NCBI RefSeq assembly: GCF_003574315.2
Contig: NZ_AP025739.1
Coordinates: 7,440,001-7,504,000 of the forward strand
From: Capsulimonas corticalis
GTDB lineage: Bacteria > Armatimonadota > Armatimonadia > Armatimonadales > Capsulimonadaceae
Direction: 5' to 3'
DNA length: 64,000 bases
This document shows positions 8,053 through 16,878 of this stretch, piece by piece; the stretch's first letter is position 1, and each line of letters begins with the position of its first letter. The position numbers and the translations under genes were made by a program. The notes beneath the pieces are model-generated. The model did not search any database. It saw only the letters and a program-made list of their open reading frames with translations, and had not been told where the DNA came from.

Positions 8053-11000
8053 TTAAGGCGTGATCCTCAGCGTCACGATCTCCAGAGGCGACAGGGCGAT
8101 TGCGGAAGCGATCGGCTTGCCGCCCTGCCCCCAGAGGTCCGTCTTCCATATTCGAGGGGACTTCGCTCCCCGCCAGCCGACAGTCACGCGCTGACTTCGG
8201 TCGGCGCCGTTGAATAACCGGACGATCCAGCCGCGCCCTTCTTCCGCGGGGCGACAGGAGGTCACGAGCACGGCGCTGCTGGAAAGCGTCAGTCCCAGAT
8301 GCGCGTCGGGCTGCGATGGCGCAACCTCGGCGACGATCAGAGGCTGGCTCTGCGCAACCCCGAATTGCTGCGCCGCGACCTGATCGTACTTGCCGTGCGG
8401 CTTCAGTGCGTATCGGAATGTGACGAGGCCCTCCTGGGACGCCTTGTAATTGGTGCGCCAGTAATTGTTCATCACGTTCCAGTAAATCGCGCTTCCCGGC
8501 TGCGAGGTCTTGAGCCAATCGCCCCACGCTTCGCGCGGAAGCGTGATCTTCCCAATCTGCATCAATGGCGTGTCCGGCGCGGCGCACGTAACGCCCAGCG
8601 TGTCGTTGGAGACATCCACCCAGCGGCTGATGGGATACACGTTCTTGTTGGCGTTCAGCGTCTGGTCAATGTCCGGCCGCACCACGGAGAACGGCATGTC
8701 CATATGGACCGTACTGCCGGGAACGTGGAAACTGAAGCCGATATGCACAGCTTCCTCGTCGGGATACACGGCCTGTTTGTCGAGCGTATCGGCGATACGG
8801 ATCTCGTCCAGTCCATCGACGACCTGAACAACGCGCGAAAGGGATTTCCCGCCCGGCGCCTCCGAATCGATCCGCACGGAGGCGACCAGCGGTCCGCGAT
8901 CCAGCACGGTGATCCTGGCGCCGGAGGCGTATTGCGCCTTCGCGTTATCGCCGCCCAGAACGTAGAGATAGTCGTTCAGTCCACGGCAGGTTTTGTTTTC
9001 GGCGTCGACAAGCTCCGCGCCTCCCGCCATCTTGAGGCTGGAGATCGCACCGCTGGTCATGTCGAATGTCAGCGCCAGCTTCCCGGCGCTAAGCGTGGCC
9101 GATCCGGCCGCCGCCGAGCCTTGCGTTGTGGATACTCCCGGTGAAACCGTGAACTTGCGTGAGGACATTGCGGGGATGTCCGCCGCAATGAACGCCAGCG
9201 AACCATCGGACAAACGCTGCGAGGGAACGGCGACTCCCCGCTCGTTCTTCACCACATCTCCCGCCCGGCTCCGCGCGGCCGAAAGGATCACCAGATCGCG
9301 GCGTTTCCACGACCCCGTATTGAACACGGCGAATGTCTCGGACGCCCCAGCGGCGATGCTCTTGACCGCGTCCCGCCGCAGCGCTTGCGCCTGCCGAGCC
9401 CCATCCAGCGCAAACTGCTGCTTTGTCGCCCACTGCGCCTTGACGAAATGACTGTTCGGATCGCTGAAACTGCTGTACGCGCCCCACGTATGCTCGTCGA
9501 ACAGCAGGATGTCGCGCCAGGCGTCCGCGAACCGGCCGTGCGGATAGTGGGAGGGATCGAGCATGGACCAGAGGATTTCGTTCTGCGCCAGCTCCTCCGC
9601 CGCGCGCCGGTTGATCGCGAGCGCCCGCGCCGTGGACGCCGCGCCGTCCTCCCAGTATCCGGTGTAGTCGCCGCGAACGGTCTTCAGCGTGCTTCCATAC
9701 TTCGCCTCGAAATCGTGGAACATATGGCTCGTGGTGGAGATCACCAGATGCGGATAGGCGTATCGCTTGTTCCAGCTTTCCACGAAACCCGAGAGCCTGG
9801 GATCCGCCCCGGCGTTGTCGCCCGTGGTGTATCGAATATAGACCATGTCCCACGGCGAGTTCGGGAAGCGTTGACGGTAGCTTCCCATGAACCTCTTGAC
9901 GGACGCGTCATTGTCTTCAAAGCCCGGCGGATTGTAAGGCGCGGGGCTTTGCCAAACCAGAACTTTATCCTTGCCCGAAGGTCCGCTCCAATAAAAAGCT
10001 TCATTGTCCCAGCGATGCGCGTATCCCGTATGGTCGCCTGAGTTCGGCCCCCACGAGAAGTACTTCACGCCGCTCTGGGCCATGATTGAGGCGAGGCTCC
10101 CGGTGTACCCCGGCACGTCGCTGATCATCGCGCTGTCGATTGTCAGATGGTATTTTTGCCGAAGACGATTTGAGCAAGCCAGATAGGAAACTAACTCTTC
10201 CGGCCGGCATAATCCCGTCAGCTCGTTCGCGTAGAGGGCGTCCAATCCCAGTCCGCCCGTACGCGCTGTTTGGAGGAATGTGTCGATTTGTTTCGGCGAC
10301 GCGGTTTTCAGCCAATCATCGATCTCGTAAAGCGTCTCGATATTCCATTTGAAGCGCGCATCAGGCGGCAGCTTCGCCGTGCTCGCGGCGAGCGCCATAC
10401 CTTCTTCCAGATACCGCTGATGCTTCGCCAGCGCATCCGCCTGCACGTCGGTATAGCCAATATCCGTATGCGAGTGCGGCAGGATATAGATCGTATAGCG
10501 CCGGCTGGGGGTCCGCGCGGCCCGCAGCGCCTCGCCGAGCGGCGCGCCATCCGCCAAAAGCTGGATTGTATCGGTGACAGCCCGATCCGTCTCGGGAAAA
10601 GAGAAATCGATATTGGCTTGCCCGTGCGGAACCGTGATGGCGCGGATCGGTTCGGAGTCGACTTTCAGATCGACGGCGCGCGGAGCGCCGTTGTTGATCG
10701 TACTGAGCGTGAGGATCTGGCGGAGTCCCGCTTTGTCTCGCCGCAGGATGTCCGGCGCCCAGTGGGCGGCGATCAGCCGCGTCACGACCGGCGCGGGCGC
10801 AATCGTCACGCTGGCCGGGCCGCTCAAGGTCAAGGCGTCCCAGACCGCCCAGGATCCACGGACACTTTCGATTTGAATGGTGTTCGCCCCGGGCCGAAGC
10901 AGGCTTGCCGGAAAGTCCAGAACGATATCGAACTTACGCCCAAGTTCAGGACTCCCCTCCAGCGCGCCGTCGCCGCTTCCAGGCTCCGTGGATTTGATCC

Positions 11001-11397
11001 AGGATTCCCCATTGACGGTGATCTTCAAAGCAGGCGGCTGCCCGGAATGGGCGTCGACGAAATGCAGCGCCAAGCGGCACTCTCCCGTCGCGACGCTCCC
11101 AGCCACGCCGAAGACAACACTGGCGCGGTGCGATGTCCCGCCGGCCCAGCGATCGTCCGGCCCCGGCAGAACATAGGGCCAGTCTTTGTGCGCATCGCTC
11201 GCGCCAACGGTATACAGACCATCCTGTCCGTACCGCGCGTAATCTCCCGGCGCCAGGGCCAGCTCACGGTCGTCGCCATCGGCTTGACCGATCTCCCAGA
11301 GGAGATGTCCCGGGGAATCGGCGGCGCGGACAGGGGCGGCGCACAGGGCCGCAGCCGCAAAGACAGCCACGCCCCACGAGAAATACGAACGTTTCAA
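8053..11397 (-). CDS. Secreted GH38-type glycosidase with N-terminal carbohydrate-binding-like domain
   Basis: A 1114-residue exported protein. Residues 1-25 are a signal peptide. Residues 30-195 look like a beta-sandwich ligand-binding domain of the kind found in rhamnogalacturonan lyases (WAGGTSHRASVVFGV ... LALHFVDAH ... NTIQIESVRGSWAVWDALTL). A linker is followed by a GH38 alpha-mannosidase-like catalytic domain: H308-x-H310-x-D312 in LPHSHTDIGYTD, and the probable nucleophile D427 in MISDVPGYTG. Beta-sandwich C-terminal domains with typical GH38 late motifs fill residues 700-1114. The start is TTG with GAGG six bases upstream. It lies 9 bases downstream of the dioxygenase gene, so the two form one operon. 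The sugar substrate is uncertain. Confidence 0.85.
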   Translation of the reverse strand: MKRSYFSWGVAVFAAAALCAAPVRAADSPGHLLWEIGQADGDDRELALAPGDYARYGQDGLYTVGASDAHKDWPYVLPGPDDRWAGGTSHRASVVFGVAGSVATGECRLALHFVDAHSGQPPALKITVNGESWIKSTEPGSGDGALEGSPELGRKFDIVLDFPASLLRPGANTIQIESVRGSWAVWDALTLSGPASVTIAPAPVVTRLIAAHWAPDILRRDKAGLRQILTLSTINNGAPRAVDLKVDSEPIRAITVPHGQANIDFSFPETDRAVTDTIQLLADGAPLGEALRAARTPSRRYTIYILPHSHTDIGYTDVQADALAKHQRYLEEGMALAASTAKLPPDARFKWNIETLYEIDDWLKTASPKQIDTFLQTARTGGLGLDALYANELTGLCRPEELVSYLACSNRLRQKYHLTIDSAMISDVPGYTGSLASIMAQSGVKYFSWGPNSGDHTGYAHRWDNEAFYWSGPSGKDKVLVWQSPAPYNPPGFEDNDASVKRFMGSYRQRFPNSPWDMVYIRYTTGDNAGADPRLSGFVESWNKRYAYPHLVISTTSHMFHDFEAKYGSTLKTVRGDYTGYWEDGAASTARALAINRRAAEELAQNEILWSMLDPSHYPHGRFADAWRDILLFDEHTWGAYSSFSDPNSHFVKAQWATKQQFALDGARQAQALRRDAVKSIAAGASETFAVFNTGSWKRRDLVILSAARSRAGDVVKNERGVAVPSQRLSDGSLAFIAADIPAMSSRKFTVSPGVSTTQGSAAAGSATLSAGKLALTFDMTSGAISSLKMAGGAELVDAENKTCRGLNDYLYVLGGDNAKAQYASGARITVLDRGPLVASVRIDSEAPGGKSLSRVVQVVDGLDEIRIADTLDKQAVYPDEEAVHIGFSFHVPGSTVHMDMPFSVVRPDIDQTLNANKNVYPISRWVDVSNDTLGVTCAAPDTPLMQIGKITLPREAWGDWLKTSQPGSAIYWNVMNNYWRTNYKASQEGLVTFRYALKPHGKYDQVAAQQFGVAQSQPLIVAEVAPSQPDAHLGLTLSSSAVLVTSCRPAEEGRGWIVRLFNGADRSQRVTVGWRGAKSPRIWKTDLWGQGGKPIASAIALSPLEIVTLRITP

Positions 11398-11406
11398 AGA
11401 AGCCTC

Positions 11407-12162
11407 TTACTTATTCGCCACCCGGCACGTCGGGTCGATCCCCGCGAGCATCATCCCCTGCCCCAGCGAATCATGGGTCTGCACCGTCGGCGGATCGGCG
11501 GGATCGCGCATCTGGACGAGCAGTGTCGTCCGCGCTTCATGGCTTTCATTGACGCCGGATCCATGGATGGTCAAGTAGGAGAAAAAGACGACGTCGCCCG
11601 CCTTCGCCGGCAGCGGCAGCGCGTTCTCGACTGAGTATTGCTCGGCGGACAGATGAAAATTCCCCTGCGATTCATGCTCCAGCATGCCCAGCTTGTGCGA
11701 GCCGGGAACGACGCGAAGGCATCCCTTCTCCAGCGGCGCGTCGTCGAAGTGGATGATGGCGGCGATCATCGTGTGGTTGTCATGCGGGAAGTACGGGGCG
11801 TCCTGATGCATCGGAAACGGCGCGCCGGTCTCCGACGGCTTGATAAACATCTTGGTGTGGTGCAGCTGGACATTCGGTCCGAGGATTCCGGCGGCCGCGC
11901 CGGCGAAGCGCTCGTCCACCAGCAGCCGCGTGAAGGCGGCGGAGTAGAACTGGACGTCATGACAGTGCAGCAGCCGCGTCTTCTTCGTAGTGACGGTCTG
12001 CGCGCTGCCCCACGCGGCGTCCACGTCGCGCACCCGCTGAAGGCGCTCGATCAGCGCATGCGACTCCGCGCGATAGGCCGCCGCTTCCTCGGCGGTGAAG
12101 AGTGAGGGAACGACGACGTAGCCGTTCTCATGATAAAAGGCGATCTGTTCGGGTGTCAGCAT
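11407..12162 (-). CDS. Phytanoyl-CoA dioxygenase (PhyH) family protein
   Basis: A 251-residue non-haem Fe(II)/2-oxoglutarate-dependent oxygenase of the PhyH family. The iron ligands are visible as H-x-D in MHQDAPYF (near 118-120) and the distal His in LTIHGSGVN; the Arg that binds 2-oxoglutarate is probably in HEARTTLLVQ. The N-terminus LTPEQIAFYHENGYVVV is the standard family opening. AGGAG lies 7 bases before the ATG. It is the first gene of an operon with the GH38 enzyme and divergent from an AraC regulator. Substrate unknown; the setting suggests a sugar-linked small molecule. Confidence 0.85.
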   Translation of the reverse strand: MLTPEQIAFYHENGYVVVPSLFTAEEAAAYRAESHALIERLQRVRDVDAAWGSAQTVTTKKTRLLHCHDVQFYSAAFTRLLVDERFAGAAAGILGPNVQLHHTKMFIKPSETGAPFPMHQDAPYFPHDNHTMIAAIIHFDDAPLEKGCLRVVPGSHKLGMLEHESQGNFHLSAEQYSVENALPLPAKAGDVVFFSYLTIHGSGVNESHEARTTLLVQMRDPADPPTVQTHDSLGQGMMLAGIDPTCRVANK

Positions 12163-12196
12163 TGGTGTTCTCCTAAATGGACAGTTGCGCGCCGGC

Positions 12197-12222
12197 GTGT
12201 GATTGGTTATACTATATCACAC
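12197..12222. promoter_or_regulatory. Inverted repeat between divergent PhyH and AraC genes
   Basis: GTGTGAT (12197-12203) and ATCACAC (12216-12222) are perfect 7-bp arms separated by 12 bp, and the spacer includes TTATACTAT, which resembles a -10 box. Placed in the 114-bp divergent spacer, this is a plausible operator for the AraC regulator or a CRP-like protein. The binding protein is inferred. Confidence 0.5.
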
Positions 12223-12276
12223 AGCGGATCGACCGTACAGAGAGTATTCTCACTATTTTTCTTGTCAAAAATCACT

Positions 12277-13056
12277 ATGAAGATTCCTCAACTCACCTGG
12301 AGCATGCCCCTGGCCGAGCGTCCCCGCGCCATGCTGATGGCGGTCGGCGTGCATGGTCCACACCGCACGGAGCGTCACTATACGCGCGGTTTCTGGGCGC
12401 TGCATCTTTACGGATATCAATCGAGCATGGACGTCTCCGGCGTCACGCTGCCGATCCGCCCCGGCTATGTTGGGATCACGCCTCCCGACATCGAATGCCT
12501 GTATCGCTTTGAAGACCGCTCGGCGCATCTCTGCGCTCACTTCGCGCTGCCGCCGTCGGAAGCGGGCCTCACAGTGCCGGCCATGCAGGATCTTGGCGCC
12601 GATTACGCCGATTTTTACAAAGCGATGGAGGAAGGAATCGCGTGCTTCCGCGCCAATCCGGAGCGCGCCGAAGTGCGCCTCTGGGACTTGCTCTGGCGCC
12701 TGGCCGACCGGCGCTCCGGGCAGCTCATCGTCCACGACAATCCGGCGGCGATGACCCAGGCCTGCGAGCACATCGAGATGCGCCTCAGCGAACCGATCAG
12801 CGTGGAGGCGCTCGCCGCCGAAGTCGGCGTGTCGCACAACCATCTGACGCGCCTCTTCCGAAAGCGATTTGGGACAACTGTCGTGGGATACATTCGCCAG
12901 CGCCGCGTGGAGCGCGCCGGCTATCTGCTGCGCAGCACGGGACTGCCGGTGCATATTGTGGCGGCGCAGGTGGGGGTGGAAGATCCAAGGCAGTTCAGCA
13001 AAATCGTCCGCGCGGCGACGGGGATGTCGCCGACGGAGGTGCGGCGGGCGGGGTGA
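12277..13056 (+). CDS. AraC-family transcriptional regulator (PhyH-GH38 locus)
   Basis: A 259-residue regulator with an N-terminal cupin-like sensor part (residues 1-150) and a C-terminal double helix-turn-helix: ISVEALAAEVGVSHNHLTRLFRKRFG and LPVHIVAAQVGVEDPRQFSKIVRAATGMSP. It is divergent from the PhyH-GH38 operon and is the likely activator of that sugar-degradation unit. The ATG at 12277 is chosen because protein similarity starts there; no strong ribosome binding site is seen. An in-frame extension upstream would cover the promoter region. It is not closely similar to the two AraC paralogues further right. Confidence 0.85.
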   Translation: MKIPQLTWSMPLAERPRAMLMAVGVHGPHRTERHYTRGFWALHLYGYQSSMDVSGVTLPIRPGYVGITPPDIECLYRFEDRSAHLCAHFALPPSEAGLTVPAMQDLGADYADFYKAMEEGIACFRANPERAEVRLWDLLWRLADRRSGQLIVHDNPAAMTQACEHIEMRLSEPISVEALAAEVGVSHNHLTRLFRKRFGTTVVGYIRQRRVERAGYLLRSTGLPVHIVAAQVGVEDPRQFSKIVRAATGMSPTEVRRAG

Positions 13057-13064
13057 GAGAAAGA

Positions 13065-13207
13065 GGCCCTCATCCCCCAGCCCCTTCTCCCAAGTTTGGG
13101 AGAAGGGGAGTCAGATTTTTTGATTTTTCAGATCTTATCAAGAAGCTTTGTCTTCATCTGACTCCCCCTCTCCCAAGTTTGGGAGAGGGGGCCGGGGGGC
13201 GAGGGCC
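13065..13207. repeat. Large nested inverted repeat, family A copy 1
   Basis: A 143-bp non-coding element whose left (13065-13115) and right (about 13157-13207) arms are imperfectly complementary. Each arm also contains its own small palindrome CTCCCAAGTTTGGGAG. The outer ends are GGCCCTC and GAGGGCC. A copy with the same architecture lies at 19108-19247. It resembles dispersed intergenic palindromic elements of bacterial chromosomes. Located between convergent araC and dps. Confidence 0.85.
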
Positions 13208-13213
13208 GTCCCC

Positions 13214-13762
13214 CTAATCCGCGTCCCGCTGGGCCGCCTCAAACAGGAACCAGGTGCGGCGCTCGGTTTCGTCGATGAAGACTTCCAGGAAGCTGGCGGT
13301 GGCGACGTCTTTGTTGTCATCGCAGACTTCGTGCGCTTTGCGCATGTTCGCGGCCATGTTCTTATTTTCGCCGATCAAGTCGTTGAGGATATCGATTGGC
13401 GCGACGAACTCCTCGTTCGAATCTTTGACGGTCTGGAGCGCGGCGATGTGGCTGACGCTGCGGATCGTCGAGCCGCCGACTTTGCGGACGCGCTCGGCGA
13501 GGACGTCGATGGTGGCGAAGATCTGCTCGGCGTGCTCGTCCAGCAGCAGGTGGTAGTCGCGGAAGTGGCTGCCCGACATGTGCCAGTGGTAGTTCTTCGT
13601 CTTGATATACAGAGCGAAAGCGTCGGCGACCAGCGGGTTGATCGCTTCGGTGATTTCCTGGGTGGCTTTCGCGCCAAGGTCGTTGGGAACGTTCAGCTGC
13701 CGCGGCGGCTTGCCGCTGTTCAATTTCGCGGCGTCGGCGGGTTTTTGCAATGTAGTAACCAT
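13214..13762 (-). CDS. dps: Dps-family DNA-protecting ferritin-like protein
   Basis: A 182-residue Dps protein: iron-storing dodecamer that binds DNA and detoxifies peroxide. The ferroxidase-site region KTKNYHWHMSGSHFRDYHLLLDEH matches the family, as do ERVRKVGGSTI and the C-terminal helix ASFLEVFIDETERRTWFLFEA. The N-terminal tail has several lysines that could contact DNA. The ATG at 13762 has AAAGGAAA upstream. Divergent from an AraC-family regulator; joint regulation is possible but not shown. Confidence 0.93.
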   Translation of the reverse strand: MVTTLQKPADAAKLNSGKPPRQLNVPNDLGAKATQEITEAINPLVADAFALYIKTKNYHWHMSGSHFRDYHLLLDEHAEQIFATIDVLAERVRKVGGSTIRSVSHIAALQTVKDSNEEFVAPIDILNDLIGENKNMAANMRKAHEVCDDNKDVATASFLEVFIDETERRTWFLFEAAQRDAD

Positions 13763-13882
13763 GGTGATTTCCTTTGGGGCAAAATAGCGCGCGGAGATGT
13801 TGCGCGAACGCTGTTGTTATGCCCAATACTGCCCCCAATTAATCCTGAATTTAGCAGGCGAGCGCGAATCTCTTTTCGCCAC

Positions 13883-13910
13883 GGAACACCAGCGCAAATC
13901 GCGGTGTTCC
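13883..13910. promoter_or_regulatory. Inverted repeat directly before AraC copy 1
   Basis: GGAACACC and GGTGTTCC form perfect 8-bp arms with a 12-bp spacer, ending 6 bases before the ATG at 13917. A related but degenerate element (GGAACA...GGTGTT, 15951-15976) occupies the same position before the duplicated AraC gene. Conservation in both copies suggests an autoregulatory operator. Confidence 0.55.
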
Positions 13911-13916
13911 AGCGTT

Positions 13917-14804
13917 ATGGCGACATCGTTTCCCTCCAATTTCAGCCGTTCGTATCCGGGCGAATCCGCGCTGTTCAAGATCCAAACGGACTGGGCGAGT
14001 CTCAGCGTCGATCACCTGCGTCACGAGCCAGGCGTGCGCGAAGCGCCGCCGCTGCCGTACCACCTGATCACGTTCGCTCAGGCGACGCTGCCGACACTCG
14101 TCCAGAAGCGCGCCGGCTTACGGCATACCAGCCCGATCCAGCGCGGCGAAATTACGATCACGCCGGCCGGACATGACGACTGGCGACGCTGGACGGAGCC
14201 TTGCGAGATGGTGTGTATCTGGCTGGAGGAGCGATACTTTCAGGAAATCGCGGCGCAGGACGACAGCGCGATGAACGGCGGCGGCGCTCGGATTCTTAGC
14301 CGTTTTCGATTCCGCGACCCGCACCTGGAGTATCTGGCCTCGGCATTGCTTTCCGAAACCAAGAAACCGGGCGATCTGCAAAACTTCACGATCGATTCCC
14401 TGCGAAATCTGCTCGCCGTCCACCTGCTGCGCCATCACTCGACGATCCAACCCGAGACCATAGTAACAAGCGGCGGCCTCACGCCCCGGCGGCTGCGCCG
14501 CGCCGTGGATTTCATTCACGACCATCTGGGCGAATCGCTGGACCTGGATTCCATCGCCGAAAGCGCGGGGCTCAGCTCCTATCATTTCTCGCGCTGCTTC
14601 AAACACGCGATGGGAATCTCGCCGCATCAATATGTGATCCAGCAGCGAGTCGAACACGCCAAACGCCTGATCAGATCGAATGATTTACCGATCGGCGATA
14701 TCGCTTACCAGGTAGGTTTCGGCAGCCAGAGCCACCTCAACTATCATTTCCGACGCCTGGTCGGGGTCAATCCCACGCAATTCCAAAACCAGGCGCAAGA
14801 ATAA
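13917..14804 (+). CDS. AraC-family regulator, duplicated module copy 1
   Basis: A 295-residue AraC/XylS-type regulator. The N-terminal half is a sensor of unknown ligand with a cupin-like segment (RGEITITPAGHDDWRRW). The C-terminal DNA-binding part has LDLDSIAESAGLSSYHFSRCFKHAMG and LPIGDIAYQVGFGSQSHLNYHFRRLVGVNPTQF. It is collinear over its full length with the regulator at 15985-16869; the shared start region (N-x-S-R-S-Y-P-x-E-S-A-L) supports this ATG rather than the longer frame. It probably activates the adjacent oxidoreductase gene through the conserved intergenic element. Confidence 0.88.
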   Translation: MATSFPSNFSRSYPGESALFKIQTDWASLSVDHLRHEPGVREAPPLPYHLITFAQATLPTLVQKRAGLRHTSPIQRGEITITPAGHDDWRRWTEPCEMVCIWLEERYFQEIAAQDDSAMNGGGARILSRFRFRDPHLEYLASALLSETKKPGDLQNFTIDSLRNLLAVHLLRHHSTIQPETIVTSGGLTPRRLRRAVDFIHDHLGESLDLDSIAESAGLSSYHFSRCFKHAMGISPHQYVIQQRVEHAKRLIRSNDLPIGDIAYQVGFGSQSHLNYHFRRLVGVNPTQFQNQAQE

Positions 14805-14813
14805 GCTAACGCC

Positions 14814-14882
14814 CGCAAGATCTGGAAAGCCGGCGGCGTCCTCTCCTTCCATACTCACAAACGAAACGGCGAACGCTGTTTC
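14814..14882 (+). promoter_or_regulatory. Conserved promoter/operator element, module copy 1
   Basis: A roughly 69-bp stretch between AraC copy 1 and its oxidoreductase gene, strongly similar to 16879-16946. Shared blocks are CGCAAGATCT, AAGCCGGCGGC, TCTC-TTC-ATACTCA and AACGAAACGGCG. CATACT at 14850-14855 is the likely -10. No -35 match exists at the right distance, as expected for an activator-dependent promoter. Confidence 0.6.
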
Positions 14883-14929
14883 CATGCGGGCAATTTTGCT
14901 CCATGAGGACGAATGGAAGAGGATCCCCA

Positions 14930-15940
14930 ATGAAATCTTATTATATCGGCGACGGAGTTGGCCTGGACGGTCTGACGCTGATCGATCGGCCCGAACCGAA
15001 CGCCGCGCCGGGCCGCGTCGTCGTCCGCATGCGCGCCTTTTCGTTGAACTTCCGAGATTTGGAAATCGTCCACGGCCGCTTCGGCCCGCAGACTCCCCGG
15101 CATATGGTCCCGGTTTCGGACGGCGTCGGCGAGGTGGTCGCCGTCGGCGAAGGCGTGACGCGTTTTTCCGTCGGCGACCGCGTCTCCGGCAACTTTATGC
15201 AGGAATGGGTCGACGGCGCCTTCGACATCGGAATCCATAACTCAGCCCTGGGCGGCCCCATCGACGGCGTCCTCGCCGAATACGTCGCCTTCCCCGAACA
15301 CAGTCTGGTCAAAGTCCCGGCTTATCTCACGGACGAAGAGGCGGCGACGCTTCCCTGCGCCGCCGTCACTGTCTGGAACGCGCTGTTTGCTGGGGGAAAC
15401 GCCCGTCCCGGGCAAACGATCGTCATCCAGGGAACCGGCGGGGTCTCGATCTTCGCCCTGCAATTCGCCAAACTCGCCGGACTCAAAACCATCGTCACCA
15501 GCAGCAGCGACGCGAAACTGGCGCGCGTCGTCACCATGGGCGCGGACGCAGTCATCAACTATCGAACCACGCCGGATTGGGATCACGAAGTCCTCACGCT
15601 CACGGACGGGCGCGGCGCGGATATCGTGCTGGACGTCAGCGGTGAAGACACTATCGCCCGCTCGATCAACGCCGCCCGCAGCCTCGGCGATGTCCCGATC
15701 GTCGGCTTCCTCTCCGGCAAAAGCTTCACCGCCTCTCTCATGCCGCTGCTCCTGAAAAACGTGATCGTCCGGGGCGTCAGCGTCGGCTCCCGACGCATGT
15801 TCGAGCAGATGAACGAAGCGATCTCTCATCACGAACTGCATCCCGTGATCGATCGTGTGTTTGAGTTCGAAGAAGCGCGCGCGGCGTATGAGTATCTGGA
15901 AAGCGGAAAGCACTTTGGAAAAGTCGTGATCCGGGCGTAA
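14930..15940 (+). CDS. Zinc-independent MDR oxidoreductase (quinone-reductase type), module copy 1
   Basis: A 336-residue NAD(P)-dependent medium-chain dehydrogenase/reductase. N-terminal GroES-like domain (VVRMRAFSLNFRDLEIVHGRFG, VPVSDGVGEVVAVGEGVTRFSVGDRV) and Rossmann domain (IVIQGTGGVSIFALQFAKLAGLKTIVTSSS). The structural-zinc Cys cluster and the catalytic Cys/His of classical alcohol dehydrogenases are missing, so it is of the quinone oxidoreductase/enoyl-reductase-like subgroup. AGAGGA lies 7 bases before the ATG. It is most similar to the second copy at 16997-18010. Confidence 0.88.
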   Translation: MKSYYIGDGVGLDGLTLIDRPEPNAAPGRVVVRMRAFSLNFRDLEIVHGRFGPQTPRHMVPVSDGVGEVVAVGEGVTRFSVGDRVSGNFMQEWVDGAFDIGIHNSALGGPIDGVLAEYVAFPEHSLVKVPAYLTDEEAATLPCAAVTVWNALFAGGNARPGQTIVIQGTGGVSIFALQFAKLAGLKTIVTSSSDAKLARVVTMGADAVINYRTTPDWDHEVLTLTDGRGADIVLDVSGEDTIARSINAARSLGDVPIVGFLSGKSFTASLMPLLLKNVIVRGVSVGSRRMFEQMNEAISHHELHPVIDRVFEFEEARAAYEYLESGKHFGKVVIRA

Positions 15941-15950
15941 GACAGCGCAT

Positions 15951-15978
15951 GGAACAATCGGCGTCGTGGCGGTGTTGC
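15951..15978. promoter_or_regulatory. Degenerate inverted repeat before AraC copy 2
   Basis: GGAACA at 15951-15956 and GGTGTT at 15971-15976, positioned as in the perfect inverted repeat before AraC copy 1, and followed by a shared CA-CGT-ATG context. It lies in the 44-bp gap between the first oxidoreductase and the second AraC gene. Confidence 0.4.
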
Positions 15979-15984
15979 AACGTC

Positions 15985-16869
15985 ATGACGCCTTATCCAC
16001 GACCTGAGTTTTGCCGTCTGTATCCCACCGAGTCCGCGCTCTCCAGCGTGCAAACGAACTGGCCGGGACTGAGCATCGACCATGTGCGGCACGCGCCCGG
16101 ATTTCGTGAGGCGCCGCCGATGCCTTACCATCTCATCACCTTCACTCTGGACACAATGCCGTCGCTCGCGCAAAAACGCGGCGGCCTGCAATTTGACGGC
16201 CCCATGCAGCGCGGCGACATCACGATCACGCCGGCGCAGCACGGCGATTGGCGCCTGTGGTCGGGACCATGCCATGTCCTTTGCCTCTGGCTGGAGGAAA
16301 CTTACTTACAGGAAGTCGCCGCGCAGGGCGAGAGTCCCCGACGCGGTGAGATTGAGATTGTCAGCCGATTTCGCGTGCGCGATCCGCACATCGAATACCT
16401 CGCGGGCGCCTTGCTTGCGGAATTAGACCGTCCGAGCGACTTGCAGCAGCTCACCATCGAATCGCTGCGCACCGTCCTCGCCGTCCATTTGGTGCGTCAC
16501 TATTCGAATTTGGATCAGAGCGCGACACAGATCAACGGAGGACTTTCCCCCGCCCAGTTGCGCCGCGCCATGGATTTCATCCACGGTCATTTGGAAGGAC
16601 CGATGGACCTGCTCTCGATCGCCGAAAGCACGGGGCTGAGCTCCTACCACTTCGCGCGGCGGTTTAAGCGCGCCACGGGCGTCTCCCCCCATCAATATGT
16701 GATCCAGCAGCGGATCGAGCAGGCCAAACGACTGCTTGTCTCGGACGCGCTGCCCGTCGGCGAGATCGCCTATCGGGTCGGATTCAGCAGCCAGAGCCAC
16801 CTCAATCACCATTTCCGCCGCCTGGTCGGCGTCAGTCCCACACAGTTCCAAAACAAAGCGCAAGTTTAA
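15985..16869 (+). CDS. AraC-family regulator, duplicated module copy 2
   Basis: A 294-residue paralogue of the regulator at 13917-14804, collinear throughout. DNA-binding helices: MDLLSIAESTGLSSYHFARRFKRATG and LPVGEIAYRVGFSSQSHLNHHFRRLVGVSPTQF. The recognition-helix residues (SSYHFxRxFK, SQSHLNxHFR) are nearly the same in both copies, so both proteins probably bind similar sites, whereas the N-terminal sensor halves differ more. The start at 15985 follows copy 1. It is followed by the second oxidoreductase. Confidence 0.88.
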   Translation: MTPYPRPEFCRLYPTESALSSVQTNWPGLSIDHVRHAPGFREAPPMPYHLITFTLDTMPSLAQKRGGLQFDGPMQRGDITITPAQHGDWRLWSGPCHVLCLWLEETYLQEVAAQGESPRRGEIEIVSRFRVRDPHIEYLAGALLAELDRPSDLQQLTIESLRTVLAVHLVRHYSNLDQSATQINGGLSPAQLRRAMDFIHGHLEGPMDLLSIAESTGLSSYHFARRFKRATGVSPHQYVIQQRIEQAKRLLVSDALPVGEIAYRVGFSSQSHLNHHFRRLVGVSPTQFQNKAQV

Positions 16870-16878
16870 ACAAACACA

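Noticed and set aside
8299-9144. Long plus-strand open frame opposite the GH38 gene
   Set aside because: It is antisense to a well-supported glycosidase, its protein is Arg/His-rich without motifs, and it reflects GC-rich codon bias on the opposite strand.
12197-12222. Classical CRP site
   Set aside because: GTGTGAT/ATCACAC halves resemble CRP half sites, but the 12-bp spacing is twice the usual 6 bp.
13065-13207. Possible CRISPR-like array or riboswitch in the C-rich repeats
   Set aside because: There are only two arms in inverted orientation, with no regular direct repeat-spacer pattern and no known riboswitch core.
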